A stretch of 64,000 bases of DNA, taken from positions 1,364,001 to 1,428,000 of the forward strand of contig NZ_JBEPOH010000001.1 in NCBI RefSeq assembly GCF_040546685.1, given 5' to 3'. The notes below the pieces were generated by a model. It was given only the letters and a program-made list of their open reading frames with translations, searched no databases and was not told the DNA's origin. The translations under genes were made by a program, and so were the position numbers. Numbering within the stretch: the stretch's first letter is position 1; each line of letters starts with the position of its first letter. Shown here in pieces: positions 25,280 to 34,559 of this stretch. The stretch is from Variovorax sp. OAS795 (GTDB lineage: Bacteria > Pseudomonadota > Gammaproteobacteria > Burkholderiales > Burkholderiaceae_C).

Positions 25280-27202
25280 TCATATGCACGAGTCCCACGG
25301 CGCCGACAGCCGCACGGCCGCGTTGATGATGCCCACCATCGAGTAGGTCTGCGGGAAGTTGCCCCACATCTCCCCGGTGACCGGATGCGTGTCTTCCGAC
25401 AGCAGGCCCAGGGGGTTGCGCGCCGCCAGCATGGTCTCGAAGATCTGCCGGGCCTCGGCCTTGCGTCCGATCTTGGCGAGCGCGTCGATGCGCCAGAAGG
25501 TGCAGATGTTGAAGGCGGTCTCGGGCTTGCCGAAGTCGTCGGCCGCTTCGTAGCGGCGCATGTAGGGGCCGTCGCAGAGCGACTTTTCCATGGCGTCCAC
25601 GGTGGAGATGAAGCGCGGGTCGCGCGCGTCGATCAGGCCCACTTCCACCATCAGCAGGATGCTGGCGTCGAGTTCATGGCCGCCGAAGCTTTCGGCAAAG
25701 GCCTGGCGCTCCTCGCACCATGACTTCTCGAGAATTTCTTCCTTCATGCGCGCGGCATGGCCATGCCAGTACGCGGCGCGCTCGGGCAGCTCCAGTGCGC
25801 GCGCGATCTTGGCCAGCCGGTCGCAGGCCGCCCAGCTCATCAGTGCCGAGCTGGTGTGCACGCGGGCGCGGGTGCGCAGCTCCCACATGCCGGCATCGGG
25901 CGTGCCGTAGACGCGGATCGCCTGTTCGCCGACGGCTTCCAGGTGCGGGAACTCGGCCACGCCCGCGCGGGCCAGCAGGCGGTGGTCGTGAAAGGCCTGC
26001 GCCGCGCCGAGCACGATGTTGCCGTAGACGTCGTGCTGGAAATGCTCCTGCGCCTGGTTGCCCACGCGCACCGGGCCCATGCCGCGGTAGCCCTGGAGGC
26101 CATCGACCATCGACTCGGGTAGCTCGCGCTCCAGCCCGATGCCGTACAGCGGCTGGATGTGCTCGCCGTGCGAACCGATCACCACGTTGCCGAGCCAGCG
26201 CAGGTAGTCTTCCATGGTGCCGACTTCGCTCAGCGAGTTGAGCGCGCGCACCACGAAGAAGGCGTCGCGCAGCCAGCAGTAGCGGTAGTCCCAGTTGCGC
26301 TGGCTGCCCGGCGCCTCCGGAATGCTGGTGGTCATGGCCGCGACGATGGCGCCCGTGTCCTCGTAGAGCGAGAGCTTGAGCGTGATGGCCGCGCGGATCA
26401 CCGCGTCCTGGTATTCGAACGGAATGGCCAGCCGCTTGCTCCAGGTGCGCCAGTAGGAAATGGTTTCCTGCTCGAAGCTGCGCGCAGTGTCGGCGATGCC
26501 GTCGAGCAGCGTCTCGTCGACGCCGAACATGAAGTTGTACTCGCGCGAGAGCACGAAGGGCTGGCGCGAAAGAATGTGCGAGATCGACGCATCGGTGTTG
26601 AGCCGCAGCGTCACGTCCGGCCCCACGTAGCGGATGTGGTTGCTGCCGCGCGTGACCTCCAGCGGCGCCGTGGCGCCCCACTGGAAGCGCGGGTCGAGCG
26701 ACACGCGGATGCGCGGCGCGCCGGCGATGGGCCGCACGCGGCGCACCATCATGAGCGGCCGGAAGTAGCGCGAGCGGCTATAGAAGCGCGGCGCAAAGTC
26801 GGTGATCTCGATGCCCTGGCCGGTGCTGTCGAAGAGCTGCGTGCGCAGCACCGCGGTATTGGGCTCGTACCACTGCTTGCTGGAGGCGAAGTCCTCGATC
26901 TCGATGGCCCATGCGCCGGCGTCCTCGCCGGGATGCAGCAGGGCGTTGAACACCGGGTCGCCGTCGAAGCGCGGCAGGCAGCACCACACGGCGCGGCCAC
27001 GCGCGTCGATGAGCGCGCTGTAGGCGCAGTTGCCGATCACGCCGACGTTGAGCGAGGGCTCGGCCGGCGGCCCGAAGCCGCGCGGCGCCCCCTGCGCCGC
27101 GGCCTTGGCATCGACCGGCGCGGGCCCGGCGGGCCTGGCCGCGCCGGAAAGGGAGGTTCCCGCGCGGTCTTCGGGTGCCTTGGACAGTTGCAGCTCGGTC
27201 AT
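25280..27202 (-). CDS. Glycoside hydrolase family 15 protein (glucoamylase/trehalase-like)
   Basis: 640 residues. A low-complexity N-terminal tail (residues 1-45) precedes an N-terminal beta-sandwich domain (VGVIGNCAYSALIDARGRAVWCCLPRFDGDPVF) and an (alpha/alpha)6 barrel. The barrel shows the GH15 motifs SQRNWDYRYCWLRDAFF and GVAEFPHLEAVGE, with the C-terminal GEMWGNFPQTYSMVGIINAA. GH15 enzymes in trehalose loci are often annotated as glucoamylases, but some bacterial members hydrolyse trehalose. Here it lies between otsB (4-bp ATGA overlap) and otsA, so a role in trehalose or related alpha-glucan turnover is likely. No signal peptide, so cytoplasmic. Confidence 0.9.
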   Translation of the reverse strand: MTELQLSKAPEDRAGTSLSGAARPAGPAPVDAKAAAQGAPRGFGPPAEPSLNVGVIGNCAYSALIDARGRAVWCCLPRFDGDPVFNALLHPGEDAGAWAIEIEDFASSKQWYEPNTAVLRTQLFDSTGQGIEITDFAPRFYSRSRYFRPLMMVRRVRPIAGAPRIRVSLDPRFQWGATAPLEVTRGSNHIRYVGPDVTLRLNTDASISHILSRQPFVLSREYNFMFGVDETLLDGIADTARSFEQETISYWRTWSKRLAIPFEYQDAVIRAAITLKLSLYEDTGAIVAAMTTSIPEAPGSQRNWDYRYCWLRDAFFVVRALNSLSEVGTMEDYLRWLGNVVIGSHGEHIQPLYGIGLERELPESMVDGLQGYRGMGPVRVGNQAQEHFQHDVYGNIVLGAAQAFHDHRLLARAGVAEFPHLEAVGEQAIRVYGTPDAGMWELRTRARVHTSSALMSWAACDRLAKIARALELPERAAYWHGHAARMKEEILEKSWCEERQAFAESFGGHELDASILLMVEVGLIDARDPRFISTVDAMEKSLCDGPYMRRYEAADDFGKPETAFNICTFWRIDALAKIGRKAEARQIFETMLAARNPLGLLSEDTHPVTGEMWGNFPQTYSMVGIINAAVRLSAPWDSCI

Positions 27203-27981
27203 TCGGGGCTCCTCGGGGTCGCTTCTTTCTTGTGTTCGGGCGCGGCCAGGTGGTCGCGCAGCTGCACCAGCCATTCGAAGACGGCGCGCGGCGATTCGAG
27301 CCGGTGCAGCGCCAGGCTCGGACCCGAGCCCACCTTGATGCCGATCCCGCCGCGCGGCTGCACCACGGCGAAGCCGCTCTCGTCGGTGGTGTCGTCGCCC
27401 GCGAAGACCGGCTTGCGCCCGGCAAACGGAGCCTCGTTCATGAAGGCCTCGATGGCAATCCCCTTGTTGATGCCCGTGGGCTTGACCTCGAACACGAACT
27501 TGCCGTGCATCAGCTCCAGCTGCGGCCGGCCCGCAATGGCGCGCGACATGGCGTCCCTGCACACGGCCTCCAGCTGCGGCGCCAGGCGGTAGTGCAGCGC
27601 AATGGCCGCGTGCTTGCGTTCGACCAGCAGGCCTTCATGTACGCGCGCCAGCTCGTTGGCGATGTCCAGGATGGGCATGAGGTCGGGCGCGTGCTGTTCC
27701 TGCATGCGGCCCTCTGGGTCGCGGCGCTGCACGCCGTGTTCGCCGGCGGCGGGCAGCCGCAGCGGCGCGAGGAAGCGGTCGATGGCGTCGATCTGGCGGC
27801 CCGACACCACGGCCAGGGCCCCGCCGAGCTGGTCGCGCAGGTCTTCGAGCAGCCCCACCAGCGCAGGAGGAACCTCGATGGCTTCGGGGGTGGGCGCAAG
27901 CGCGACCAGTGTGCCGTCGAAGTCGAGGAAGAGGGCGGTATCCCGGTCCAGCGGGGGAGGCATCTGAGAGGACATTGGCAT
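27199..27981 (-). CDS. otsB: Trehalose-6-phosphate phosphatase OtsB
   Basis: 260-residue HAD phosphatase that removes the phosphate from trehalose-6-phosphate. Motif I is LFLDFDGTLV (Asp20 nucleophile, Asp22), motif II lies in LAVVSGRQID, motif III Lys in VKPTGINKGIAIEAF, and motif IV is FAGDDTTDESGF. An ATG at 27975 two codons in is an equally possible start. First gene of the trehalose operon; its TGA overlaps the GH15 ATG. Confidence 0.94.
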   Translation of the reverse strand: MPMSSQMPPPLDRDTALFLDFDGTLVALAPTPEAIEVPPALVGLLEDLRDQLGGALAVVSGRQIDAIDRFLAPLRLPAAGEHGVQRRDPEGRMQEQHAPDLMPILDIANELARVHEGLLVERKHAAIALHYRLAPQLEAVCRDAMSRAIAGRPQLELMHGKFVFEVKPTGINKGIAIEAFMNEAPFAGRKPVFAGDDTTDESGFAVVQPRGGIGIKVGSGPSLALHRLESPRAVFEWLVQLRDHLAAPEHKKEATPRSPE

Positions 27982-28079
27982 TGGTGAAAACCATAGCACG
28001 GGCAAGGCATTTCCCGTGTCGGCCAAAGCCCCGCACGCAGCGCAATCCCGCCCGCGGAGGACCGGATGGCGGACCCGGC

Positions 28080-29339
28080 TCAGCCCGGCAATGCTGCCAC
28101 GGCCTCGACCCGTGCGCGGTGGATCGCCTCGCCGATCTGCGGCCCGGCGGCGCCCGACTGCTGCGCCTTGCGCGCCACCGCATCGGTCGCCACGCCGGCC
28201 GCCGCGGAGAGCACCGTGAGCAGCCGCCCGCGCTGCGGGTAGGCCTGGTCCTCGAAGCCGAGGCGGCCGCGCGAATCGCACTCGCAGGCCAGCAGCACGT
28301 CGGCAAAGCGCGCCGGCTTGCGGAAGGCGTCGCAGCGCTCCAGCAGGCGCACCAGTTCCGCCGCGTCCAGCGGGCCGCTGCCATGGACGTTGCCGTGCTC
28401 GCGCGCCACCACCTCGGCCAGCTCGCGGACGTCGACCGGCACGCGCCAGCGGTCGCACACCGCGTGCAGCAGTTCGGCGCTGCGTTTCTCGTGGCCCGGA
28501 TGGCGCGGCAGCTCGGCGGGATCGGTCGTGCCCTTGCCCAGGTCGTGCATCAGGCAGGCGAAGCGCACCGCAAGCGGCGCCTGGAGCCTCGCGCTGGTGT
28601 CGAGGACCATCATCAGGTGCACGCCGGTGTCCACTTCCGGATGATGTTCCGCCGACTGCGGCACGCCCCAGAGCCGGTCGACCTCGGGCAGCAGCACGGC
28701 GAGGGCGCCGCACGCACGCAGCACCTCGAACATGCGCGACGGCCGCGTTTCCATCAGGCCTCGCGCCAGTTCCTGCCAGACGCGTTCGGCCACCAGCGCA
28801 CCGGTTTCGCCGGCCGCGACCATCTCGCGCATCAAGGCCATGGTTTCGGGCGCGACCGAGAAATCGTCGAAGCGCGCCGCGAAACGGGCCACCCGCAGGA
28901 TGCGCACCGGGTCTTCGCGGAAGGCGTCGGTGACGTGGCGCAGCAGCCGCGCTTCGAGGTCGCGCCGGCCATGGAAGGGATCGGCGAGCCGGTCGGGATC
29001 GGGCTCGAAACTGCCATCGGCCCGCACGAACTCGGCCGGCAGCGCAATGGCATTGACGGTGAGGTCGCGCCGGGCGAGGTCCTGCTCCAGCGTGACGTCG
29101 GGCGAGGCGTGGACGGTGAAGCCCCGATAGCCCGGAGCGCTCTTGCGTTCGGTGCGCGCCAGGGCGTATTCCTCGCGCGTGCGAGGGTGCAGGAACACCG
29201 GAAAGTCGCGCCCCACGGGCAGGTAGCCGCGCGAGACCATCTCTTCGGGCGTGGCGCCCACCACCAGCCAGTCGTGGTCCGACACCGGCCGTCCGAGCAG
29301 CCGGTCGCGCAGCGCACCGCCGACGAGATAGGTTTTCAT
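28080..29339 (-). CDS. cca: Multifunctional CCA-adding tRNA nucleotidyltransferase
   Basis: 419 residues. It adds and repairs the 3' CCA of tRNA. The nucleotidyltransferase head has MKTYLVGGALRDRLLG and the catalytic SDHDWLVV (Asp21, Asp23). RRDLTVNAIAL and EDPVRILRVARFAARF are class II CCA signatures, and the C-terminal HD domain has RFACLMHDLGKGTT, matching the phosphohydrolase-bearing proteobacterial form. Start ATG 29339 is chosen because the fold begins there. It is 46 bp downstream of the GST gene on the same strand. Confidence 0.95.
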   Translation of the reverse strand: MKTYLVGGALRDRLLGRPVSDHDWLVVGATPEEMVSRGYLPVGRDFPVFLHPRTREEYALARTERKSAPGYRGFTVHASPDVTLEQDLARRDLTVNAIALPAEFVRADGSFEPDPDRLADPFHGRRDLEARLLRHVTDAFREDPVRILRVARFAARFDDFSVAPETMALMREMVAAGETGALVAERVWQELARGLMETRPSRMFEVLRACGALAVLLPEVDRLWGVPQSAEHHPEVDTGVHLMMVLDTSARLQAPLAVRFACLMHDLGKGTTDPAELPRHPGHEKRSAELLHAVCDRWRVPVDVRELAEVVAREHGNVHGSGPLDAAELVRLLERCDAFRKPARFADVLLACECDSRGRLGFEDQAYPQRGRLLTVLSAAAGVATDAVARKAQQSGAAGPQIGEAIHRARVEAVAALPG

Positions 29340-29385
29340 GCGCCCAGTGTAGGGAATGCGCCGGGCCGCGCGGTTGCCCGGGCTC

Positions 29386-30069
29386 TCAGCGTCCGGTGCG
29401 GTAGGCCTCTTCGAACTGCAGGAAATCCTTCTCGGCCAGTGCATCGTCGATCCAGGCCTTGACGCCGGGCAGGGCCTGCACGCGCTCGATGTAGGCCGAC
29501 ACGGCCGGCGTCACCGGCAGCCCGTAGGTCTTGATGCGCGTTCCGACGGGCGCGAAGTAGGCATCGGCAATGCCGAACTCGCCGAACAGCATCGGGCCGC
29601 CATGGGCTTCGAGCAGGCCGGTCCACATCTGCACGATGCGGTTCATTTCATCCTGCAGGCCCGGGTTGTCCTTCAGGAGCCGCGCGCCGACTTCGGGCAG
29701 CGAGGCCTCGATGTTCATGCCGCACAGGGTGCGAAGGTTGCCGAAGCCCGAATGCATCTCCGCGCAGATGCTGCGGGCGCGGGCCCGGTCGGCCACCGCG
29801 CGAGGCCACAGCGGCCTGTCCGGGAAAGTCTCGGCCAGATACTCGGCAATGGCCAGCGTGTCCCACACCACCAGGTCGCCATCGACCAGCACCGGCACCT
29901 TGGCGACGGGGTTGAGCTTGCCGATGGTGTTCTTGAACTGCGAATTGGCCTCGAAGGAGTCGAAGCGCACCTTCACCTCGTCGAAAGGGATGCCGGCCTG
30001 CTTCATGAGCACCCATGGCCGCATGGACCATGACGAGTAGTTCTTGTTGCCGATGTAGAGCTTGCGCAT
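29386..30069 (-). CDS. Glutathione S-transferase family protein
   Basis: 227 residues. The thioredoxin-like N-domain opens with RKLYIGNKNYSSWSMRPWVLMKQAGIPFDEV (Ser/Trp in the active-site loop) and contains the cis-Pro segment KVPVLVDGDLVVWDTLAIAEYL. A helical C-domain follows. The NYSSWSMRPW form is common in a bacterial GST subgroup of unknown substrate. Upstream of cca on the same strand. Confidence 0.9.
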   Translation of the reverse strand: MRKLYIGNKNYSSWSMRPWVLMKQAGIPFDEVKVRFDSFEANSQFKNTIGKLNPVAKVPVLVDGDLVVWDTLAIAEYLAETFPDRPLWPRAVADRARARSICAEMHSGFGNLRTLCGMNIEASLPEVGARLLKDNPGLQDEMNRIVQMWTGLLEAHGGPMLFGEFGIADAYFAPVGTRIKTYGLPVTPAVSAYIERVQALPGVKAWIDDALAEKDFLQFEEAYRTGR

Positions 30070-30179
30070 CGTGGAGTCCCGCGGTTCGGATGAGAACCCT
30101 CGATGCTAGCGCGGCCGCGCGTGTGGATTGATGCCGAAGCCCGCGCGGATTGATGCGGCGCGGGGCCCTCCGCCCGGCT

Positions 30180-30743
30180 TCAGCGCGGCGGCGTGTCCTC
30201 GGGCGAGGCGATCACGCGGGGCGCGCCGTCGTCCTTGCCGTCGGTGCGCGCCGGCCCGGTGATGCGCTCGATCAGGTTCACGAGCCGCGGTACCAGCGAG
30301 AGCACCGCCAGCGCCAACAGCGCGCTGAGCACCGCCGTGACCTCTCGGCCGAGCCCGCAGGCCATGCCGATGGCGGCCGTCATCCACAGGCCCGCCGCGG
30401 TGGTGAGGCCTTGCACCTGGTGCTCGTCCTTGCCCTGCTTGAGGATGGTGCCGGCGCACAGGAAGCCCACGCCGGCCACCAGGCCCTGGATCACGCGGCT
30501 CATGTCGGCCGGCACGATGCCGGTCTGCTGCGGAATGAGCACGAACAATGCCGAGCCGATGGCCACCAGCATGTGGGTGCGCACGCCCGCCGCCTTGCCT
30601 TGCTGCTCCCGCTCGAAGCCCAGCATGAAGCCGAGCACCGCCGCCAGCATCAGGCGGACCATGATGCGCGTGAGCTGGGCGACGTCGCCCACGTCCGAGA
30701 ACTCGGCCGCGACGGTGTCCAGGACCTCGGTGCCCCAGCTCAT
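30180..30743 (-). CDS. MgtC/SapB family membrane protein
   Basis: 187 residues with four to five membrane helices. The signature LGFEREQQGKAAGVRTHMLVAIGSALFVLI and GVGFLCAGTILKQGKDEHQVQGLTTAAGLWMTAAIG define the family. The C-terminus is a short cytosolic tail without the ACT-like domain of virulence MgtC. Members influence F1Fo-ATPase, Mg2+ homeostasis or cell-wall processes. The ATG lies one base after the stop of the lytic transglycosylase gene (TGAGATG), so expression is coupled. Confidence 0.9.
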   Translation of the reverse strand: MSWGTEVLDTVAAEFSDVGDVAQLTRIMVRLMLAAVLGFMLGFEREQQGKAAGVRTHMLVAIGSALFVLIPQQTGIVPADMSRVIQGLVAGVGFLCAGTILKQGKDEHQVQGLTTAAGLWMTAAIGMACGLGREVTAVLSALLALAVLSLVPRLVNLIERITGPARTDGKDDGAPRVIASPEDTPPR

Positions 30744-30744
30744 C

Positions 30745-32748
30745 TCAGGGCAGGTCCTTGTTGGGCTCCGGTTCCGAGGCATCGCGCGGGCCGACCCGGC
30801 CGAGGCGTTCCTTCAGCGATTGCGGGCGCCCGCTGATCAGCGCGGCGTAGTTGGTGGTGTTGGCGAGCACCTTCTTCACGTAGTCGCGGGTTTCGTTGAA
30901 GGGCACGTTCTCGGCCCAGATCGCGGCTTCGACCACCGGGCCGTTGCGCCAGCTGCGCGGCCGGCCGGGGCCGGCGTTGTAGGCGGCGGCGGCCAGCGCC
31001 ATGGAGCCGTCGAAATCGTCGAGCGCGAGCTTCAGGTAGTTGGTGCCGATGGTGATGTTGGTTTCGCGGTCGTTGATCTGCCCCGGCGTGAAGTCGTTCA
31101 TGCCGATCTTGCGCGCGGTCCAGCGCGCGGTGGCCGGCATGACCTGCATCAGGCCCGAGGCGCCCACGCCCGAGCGTGCATCCATGATGAAGCGGCTTTC
31201 CTGGCGGATCAGGCCGTAGACGTAGGCCGGGTCGAGCCCGATGTCCTGGCTCTTGCGCAGCACGGTGTCGTGGAACGGCATGGGGAAGCGCTGCTCCGCG
31301 TCGATCACGCCCTTGGTGCGCTCGCTGGTGTTGATGCAGCGGTCCCACACCTCGCGCTGGCAGGCGAAGTCGGCCGCGGCCAGCAGCGCGCGGTCGTCCA
31401 TGCCGCCCTTGTCGTGCAGGTTGGTGGCGTAGTTCCATTCGCGCGTGCCTTCGGCCCGCAGGCCGATGGCAATGGCATAGAGCCCGCGGTTGAGCGCGAT
31501 GTTGCTGCGCGCGGCGTTCTTTTCCTCGGGCGTGAGCGGTGCGGGGCGCGTGGGCACCACGGTGCGCTGGCCCAGTTCTTCGAGTGCCAGCATCTCGTAG
31601 AAGCCGCGGGTGCCGGCAATGCTCTGGTAGAGCTCGCGCGCCTGGGCCCGGCGCTCGTCGCCGCCCGCCGCGGCAAGGGCGCGCGCCTTCCAGTAGACCC
31701 ATGTCGGCTCCTGCTGGGCGGTGTCGCTCATCGCATTGATGGCGGGCGCCACTTCCTTCCATTGGCCGGCGCGCAGCGCGGCGCGCACGCGCCAGCCGAG
31801 CATGTCGTCGGACAGGTCGCCGTTCTTCGTGACGTTGGCAAAGTAGCTGCCGGCCAGCGGGGACAGCTTGCCCGCTGCCTGCCGGCCGATGGTGCCCCAG
31901 AGCCAGTTGCGCTCTTCGGCCGACAGCATCGGCCCCCATTTGCTGTCGAGCTGCGAGGCGGCCTGGTCCGGGTCGGCCATGGCCACCTTGATGAGCGCCA
32001 GCACCACCAGTTCCTTGCGCGACTTGGCGGCCACGAAGGCGCGGCCCGTCAGGAACTTGGCCGCGCTGGCGTTGAGCTCTTCGAACAGCGGCAGCGCATC
32101 GGGCGCGGCGATGGTCACGGCCCCGCGTGCGGCCTGCGGGCGATTGGCCTCCATCGCCAGGCGCGCCTTCTTCCAGGCGTCGTTGGTCGTCATCAGGCGG
32201 GCCGCGACCATGCGGTCGGCGGCGGTGAGGCAGCCGTCGTCCGCCTCTTTCTGGCTGTACCAGCTGCGGCGGACTTCGTCGGCCTGCGCCTGCGTGGCGT
32301 TGCCGGAGCGCAGGGCCTCGACCAGCACGGCGTAGCAGCGCACCTGCGGGTCGTCGCCCATGCGAAAGCCTGCCACTGCCGAAGAGAAGCCGTCCCAGTC
32401 GCGGCGCTGGCCCAGCAGCAGCAGCCAGTCGTTGCGCAGGCGGTCTTCCTGGTAGGTGCCGGGATAGCGTGCGAAGAAGTCCTGCACCTCGCTGGCCGAC
32501 GCCTCCTGCAGGCGGGCCTTGAGCTCCCAGTAGGCGGCCCAGGGTTCGAGCGCGTGGCCGCGCGCCTGCGGCAGCAGGGCGGCCAGGCGGCCCTTGTCGC
32601 CGCGCTGGAACGCCTGCTTCATCTGGATCACCACGTCATCGTTGGTGTTGGTCTGCGCGCTGGCCGGCTGCTGCGAAAGCAGGGCGGCCGCAGCCAGGAC
32701 GGCCGAAAAAACGTGTGCGGGCGCGGCGCGGCGCGGGCGATGGCGCAT
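30745..32748 (-). CDS. Soluble lytic murein transglycosylase (Slt70-like)
   Basis: 667 residues. Signal peptide about 1-32 (ends ASAQ), then a long alpha-helical superhelix (U/L-domain repeats) and the C-terminal GH23 catalytic domain with the catalytic Glu in GLIRQESRFIMDARSGVGASGLMQVMPATA, plus NITIGTNYL and AAAYNAGPGRP. It cleaves peptidoglycan to 1,6-anhydro-MurNAc products in the periplasm. ATG 32748 starts at the signal; an ATG at 32775 would leave nine bases to the divergent gene. Coupled to mgtC downstream. Confidence 0.92.
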   Translation of the reverse strand: MRHRPRRAAPAHVFSAVLAAAALLSQQPASAQTNTNDDVVIQMKQAFQRGDKGRLAALLPQARGHALEPWAAYWELKARLQEASASEVQDFFARYPGTYQEDRLRNDWLLLLGQRRDWDGFSSAVAGFRMGDDPQVRCYAVLVEALRSGNATQAQADEVRRSWYSQKEADDGCLTAADRMVAARLMTTNDAWKKARLAMEANRPQAARGAVTIAAPDALPLFEELNASAAKFLTGRAFVAAKSRKELVVLALIKVAMADPDQAASQLDSKWGPMLSAEERNWLWGTIGRQAAGKLSPLAGSYFANVTKNGDLSDDMLGWRVRAALRAGQWKEVAPAINAMSDTAQQEPTWVYWKARALAAAGGDERRAQARELYQSIAGTRGFYEMLALEELGQRTVVPTRPAPLTPEEKNAARSNIALNRGLYAIAIGLRAEGTREWNYATNLHDKGGMDDRALLAAADFACQREVWDRCINTSERTKGVIDAEQRFPMPFHDTVLRKSQDIGLDPAYVYGLIRQESRFIMDARSGVGASGLMQVMPATARWTARKIGMNDFTPGQINDRETNITIGTNYLKLALDDFDGSMALAAAAYNAGPGRPRSWRNGPVVEAAIWAENVPFNETRDYVKKVLANTTNYAALISGRPQSLKERLGRVGPRDASEPEPNKDLP

Positions 32749-32784
32749 GGATGCCAAAATGCTTGGGAACTGCATCGGGGGATT

Positions 32785-33402
32785 ATGGACAAGTCAAAGG
32801 ATGCCGACACCTCGGCGACCACGGGTTTTCTCAAGGATCAGGTGAGAAAAGCACTGATCGAGCAGCGCCTCGCCATGCCGGACCGCCTTGCCAGGGCGGA
32901 TCTGCTGCAGCGGGTCATGCGGATCTGGCTGGTCGGCCGGCCCGAAACCGTGATCGGCGCCTACTGGCCGATCAAAGGCGAGTTCGATCCGCTTCCCGCG
33001 CTGCATCGCTGGAAGGAAGACGGCGAACTGATCGAAGAGCCGCAGCGCCGCCGCATCGGGCTGCCGGTGATGAACAAGGTGCACAAGACGCTGACTTTCC
33101 ATGCCTGGTACCCGGGCTGCCAGATGGAGGAAGACGCCTACGGCATTCCCAAGCCCAAGGACACCGAGCTGATCGTGCCGACGCTGCTGTTCGTGCCCTG
33201 CGTGGGCTACAGCGCCGGCGGCTATCGGCTGGGCTATGGCGGCGGCTTCTACGACCGCACGCTGGCGGCGCTGGAGCCGCGGCCCTTCACCGTGGGGCTG
33301 GGTTTCACCAACGGCTTTCTCGAAGACTTCGAGCCCGGGCCGCACGACCTGCCGCTGGACGCGATCCTCAACGACAACGGCGTGGTCTGGCCAATGTCCT
33401 GA
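32785..33402 (+). CDS. 5-formyltetrahydrofolate cyclo-ligase
   Basis: 205 residues. It returns 5-formyl-THF to 5,10-methenyl-THF with ATP. The family shows here as IGAYWPIKGEFDPLPAL, LIVPTLLFVPCVGYSAGGYRLGYGGGFYDRTLAAL (the GYGGGFYDR nucleotide/folate loop) and the C-terminal ILNDNGVVWP. An SD-like GGGGG lies four bases before ATG 32785. In E. coli the homologue (ygfA) lies by the 6S RNA; no 6S-like structure was recognised nearby. Divergent from slt. Confidence 0.92.
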   Translation: MDKSKDADTSATTGFLKDQVRKALIEQRLAMPDRLARADLLQRVMRIWLVGRPETVIGAYWPIKGEFDPLPALHRWKEDGELIEEPQRRRIGLPVMNKVHKTLTFHAWYPGCQMEEDAYGIPKPKDTELIVPTLLFVPCVGYSAGGYRLGYGGGFYDRTLAALEPRPFTVGLGFTNGFLEDFEPGPHDLPLDAILNDNGVVWPMS

Positions 33403-33408
33403 CTGCCT

Positions 33409-34392
33409 TCAGTCGATGTTGTCGACCGTGTCCGGATCGGGCACCTCGCCGATGGTCTCGCGCGTGGTCACGGCCTGGCTCTGCAGCCAGTCCCAGAACG
33501 CCCGGATTTCGGGTCGCAGCGCGTTGCGTGGCCCGGCAATGAGCCAGTAGCCCATCGGCGAATCCATGCGGTGCTGCGGCAGCACCTCGACCAGGTCGCC
33601 GTTGGCCAGGCTTTCGGCGATGAGCGAGCTGCGCGCCAGCGTCACGCCCTGGCCGGTGAGCGCGGCCTGCACCATCTGGTAGGCATAGTTGAAATAGAGC
33701 CAGCGCCTGGGCTGCGCGCGCTCCATGCCATTCACTTCGAACCAGCGCCGCCAGGTCAGCCATTCGAGGTGCGTGCGGTGCGCGTCGCCGGCCTCGATCA
33801 GCGTGAAATTGGCGATGTCGGCCGGGGTCTTGATGGGCGGGCTGCTCTTCAGCAGCCAGGGGCTGGCCACCGGCGTGAGCGTTTCGCCGAACAGGCGCAC
33901 GGCCGTGGCGGGCATGGCTTCGCGCGGGCCGTAGCGCAGGGCGATGTCCACGTCGGCCACGTCCAGGTCGACCGCCACGTCGCTGGCATCGATGCGGATG
34001 TCGATCTCCGGGTTGTCGCGCTGGAACGCCTCCAGCCGGGGGATCAGCCACATCGATGCGAAAGACGCAAACGTGGTGAGCGACACGCTCTTGCGCCCCG
34101 CGCTCTGGCGGATCTGGCGCACGGCGGTATCGATGCGCGGCAGCGACTGCTGCACCGCCAGCAGCAGCTGCGCACCCGCGCTCGTGAGCTCCACCGCCCG
34201 CGTGTGGCGCAGGAACAGCGCCACGCCCACTTCTTCCTCCAGCGACTGGATCTGTCGGCTCACGGCCGACTGGGTGAGCGCCATTTCCTCGGCGGCGGCA
34301 CGGAAGTTCAGGTGCCGGGCAACCGCCTCGAAGGCGCGCAGGTGGCCCGCCGAGATGGGCCGGGAGCGCAGGTGGGTCTGGGAATGCTGCAT
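33409..34392 (-). CDS. LysR-family transcriptional regulator (GcvA-like)
   Basis: 327 residues. The N-terminal winged helix is GHLRAFEAVARHLNFRAAAEEMALTQSAVSRQIQSLEEEVG, followed by the linker helix and a LysR substrate-binding domain (MWLIPRLEAFQRDNPEIDIRID, DVDIALRYGP). The ALTQSAVSRQI helix is that of GcvA/AmpR relatives. Its start faces that of the DUF2917 gene across 167 bp, the usual LysR arrangement, so the DUF2917 gene is the likely target. Effector unknown. Confidence 0.92.
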   Translation of the reverse strand: MQHSQTHLRSRPISAGHLRAFEAVARHLNFRAAAEEMALTQSAVSRQIQSLEEEVGVALFLRHTRAVELTSAGAQLLLAVQQSLPRIDTAVRQIRQSAGRKSVSLTTFASFASMWLIPRLEAFQRDNPEIDIRIDASDVAVDLDVADVDIALRYGPREAMPATAVRLFGETLTPVASPWLLKSSPPIKTPADIANFTLIEAGDAHRTHLEWLTWRRWFEVNGMERAQPRRWLYFNYAYQMVQAALTGQGVTLARSSLIAESLANGDLVEVLPQHRMDSPMGYWLIAGPRNALRPEIRAFWDWLQSQAVTTRETIGEVPDPDTVDNID

Positions 34393-34559
34393 GGGAGGAG
34401 GGGCGGCGGGCGCCGATTCGATTGATGCGGATTCGGAATCAGTAGGCTACCTCGTTTTCATTGGACTGCCAACGGCGCAAAAACGATCATTCATTCCCGA
34501 ACTGCGCTATTGCCTCCGTCTGTGCCATCGCACTTCGGCAACGCCCAAGGAGTTTCATC

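Noticed and set aside
26159-27592. 477-codon plus-strand open frame across GH15 and otsB
   Set aside because: Shadow of two well-supported minus-strand genes.
30125-30156. Direct repeat GGATTGATGC upstream of the GST and mgtC genes
   Set aside because: Two copies 22 bp apart downstream of mgtC with no regulator nearby; not enough to call an operator.
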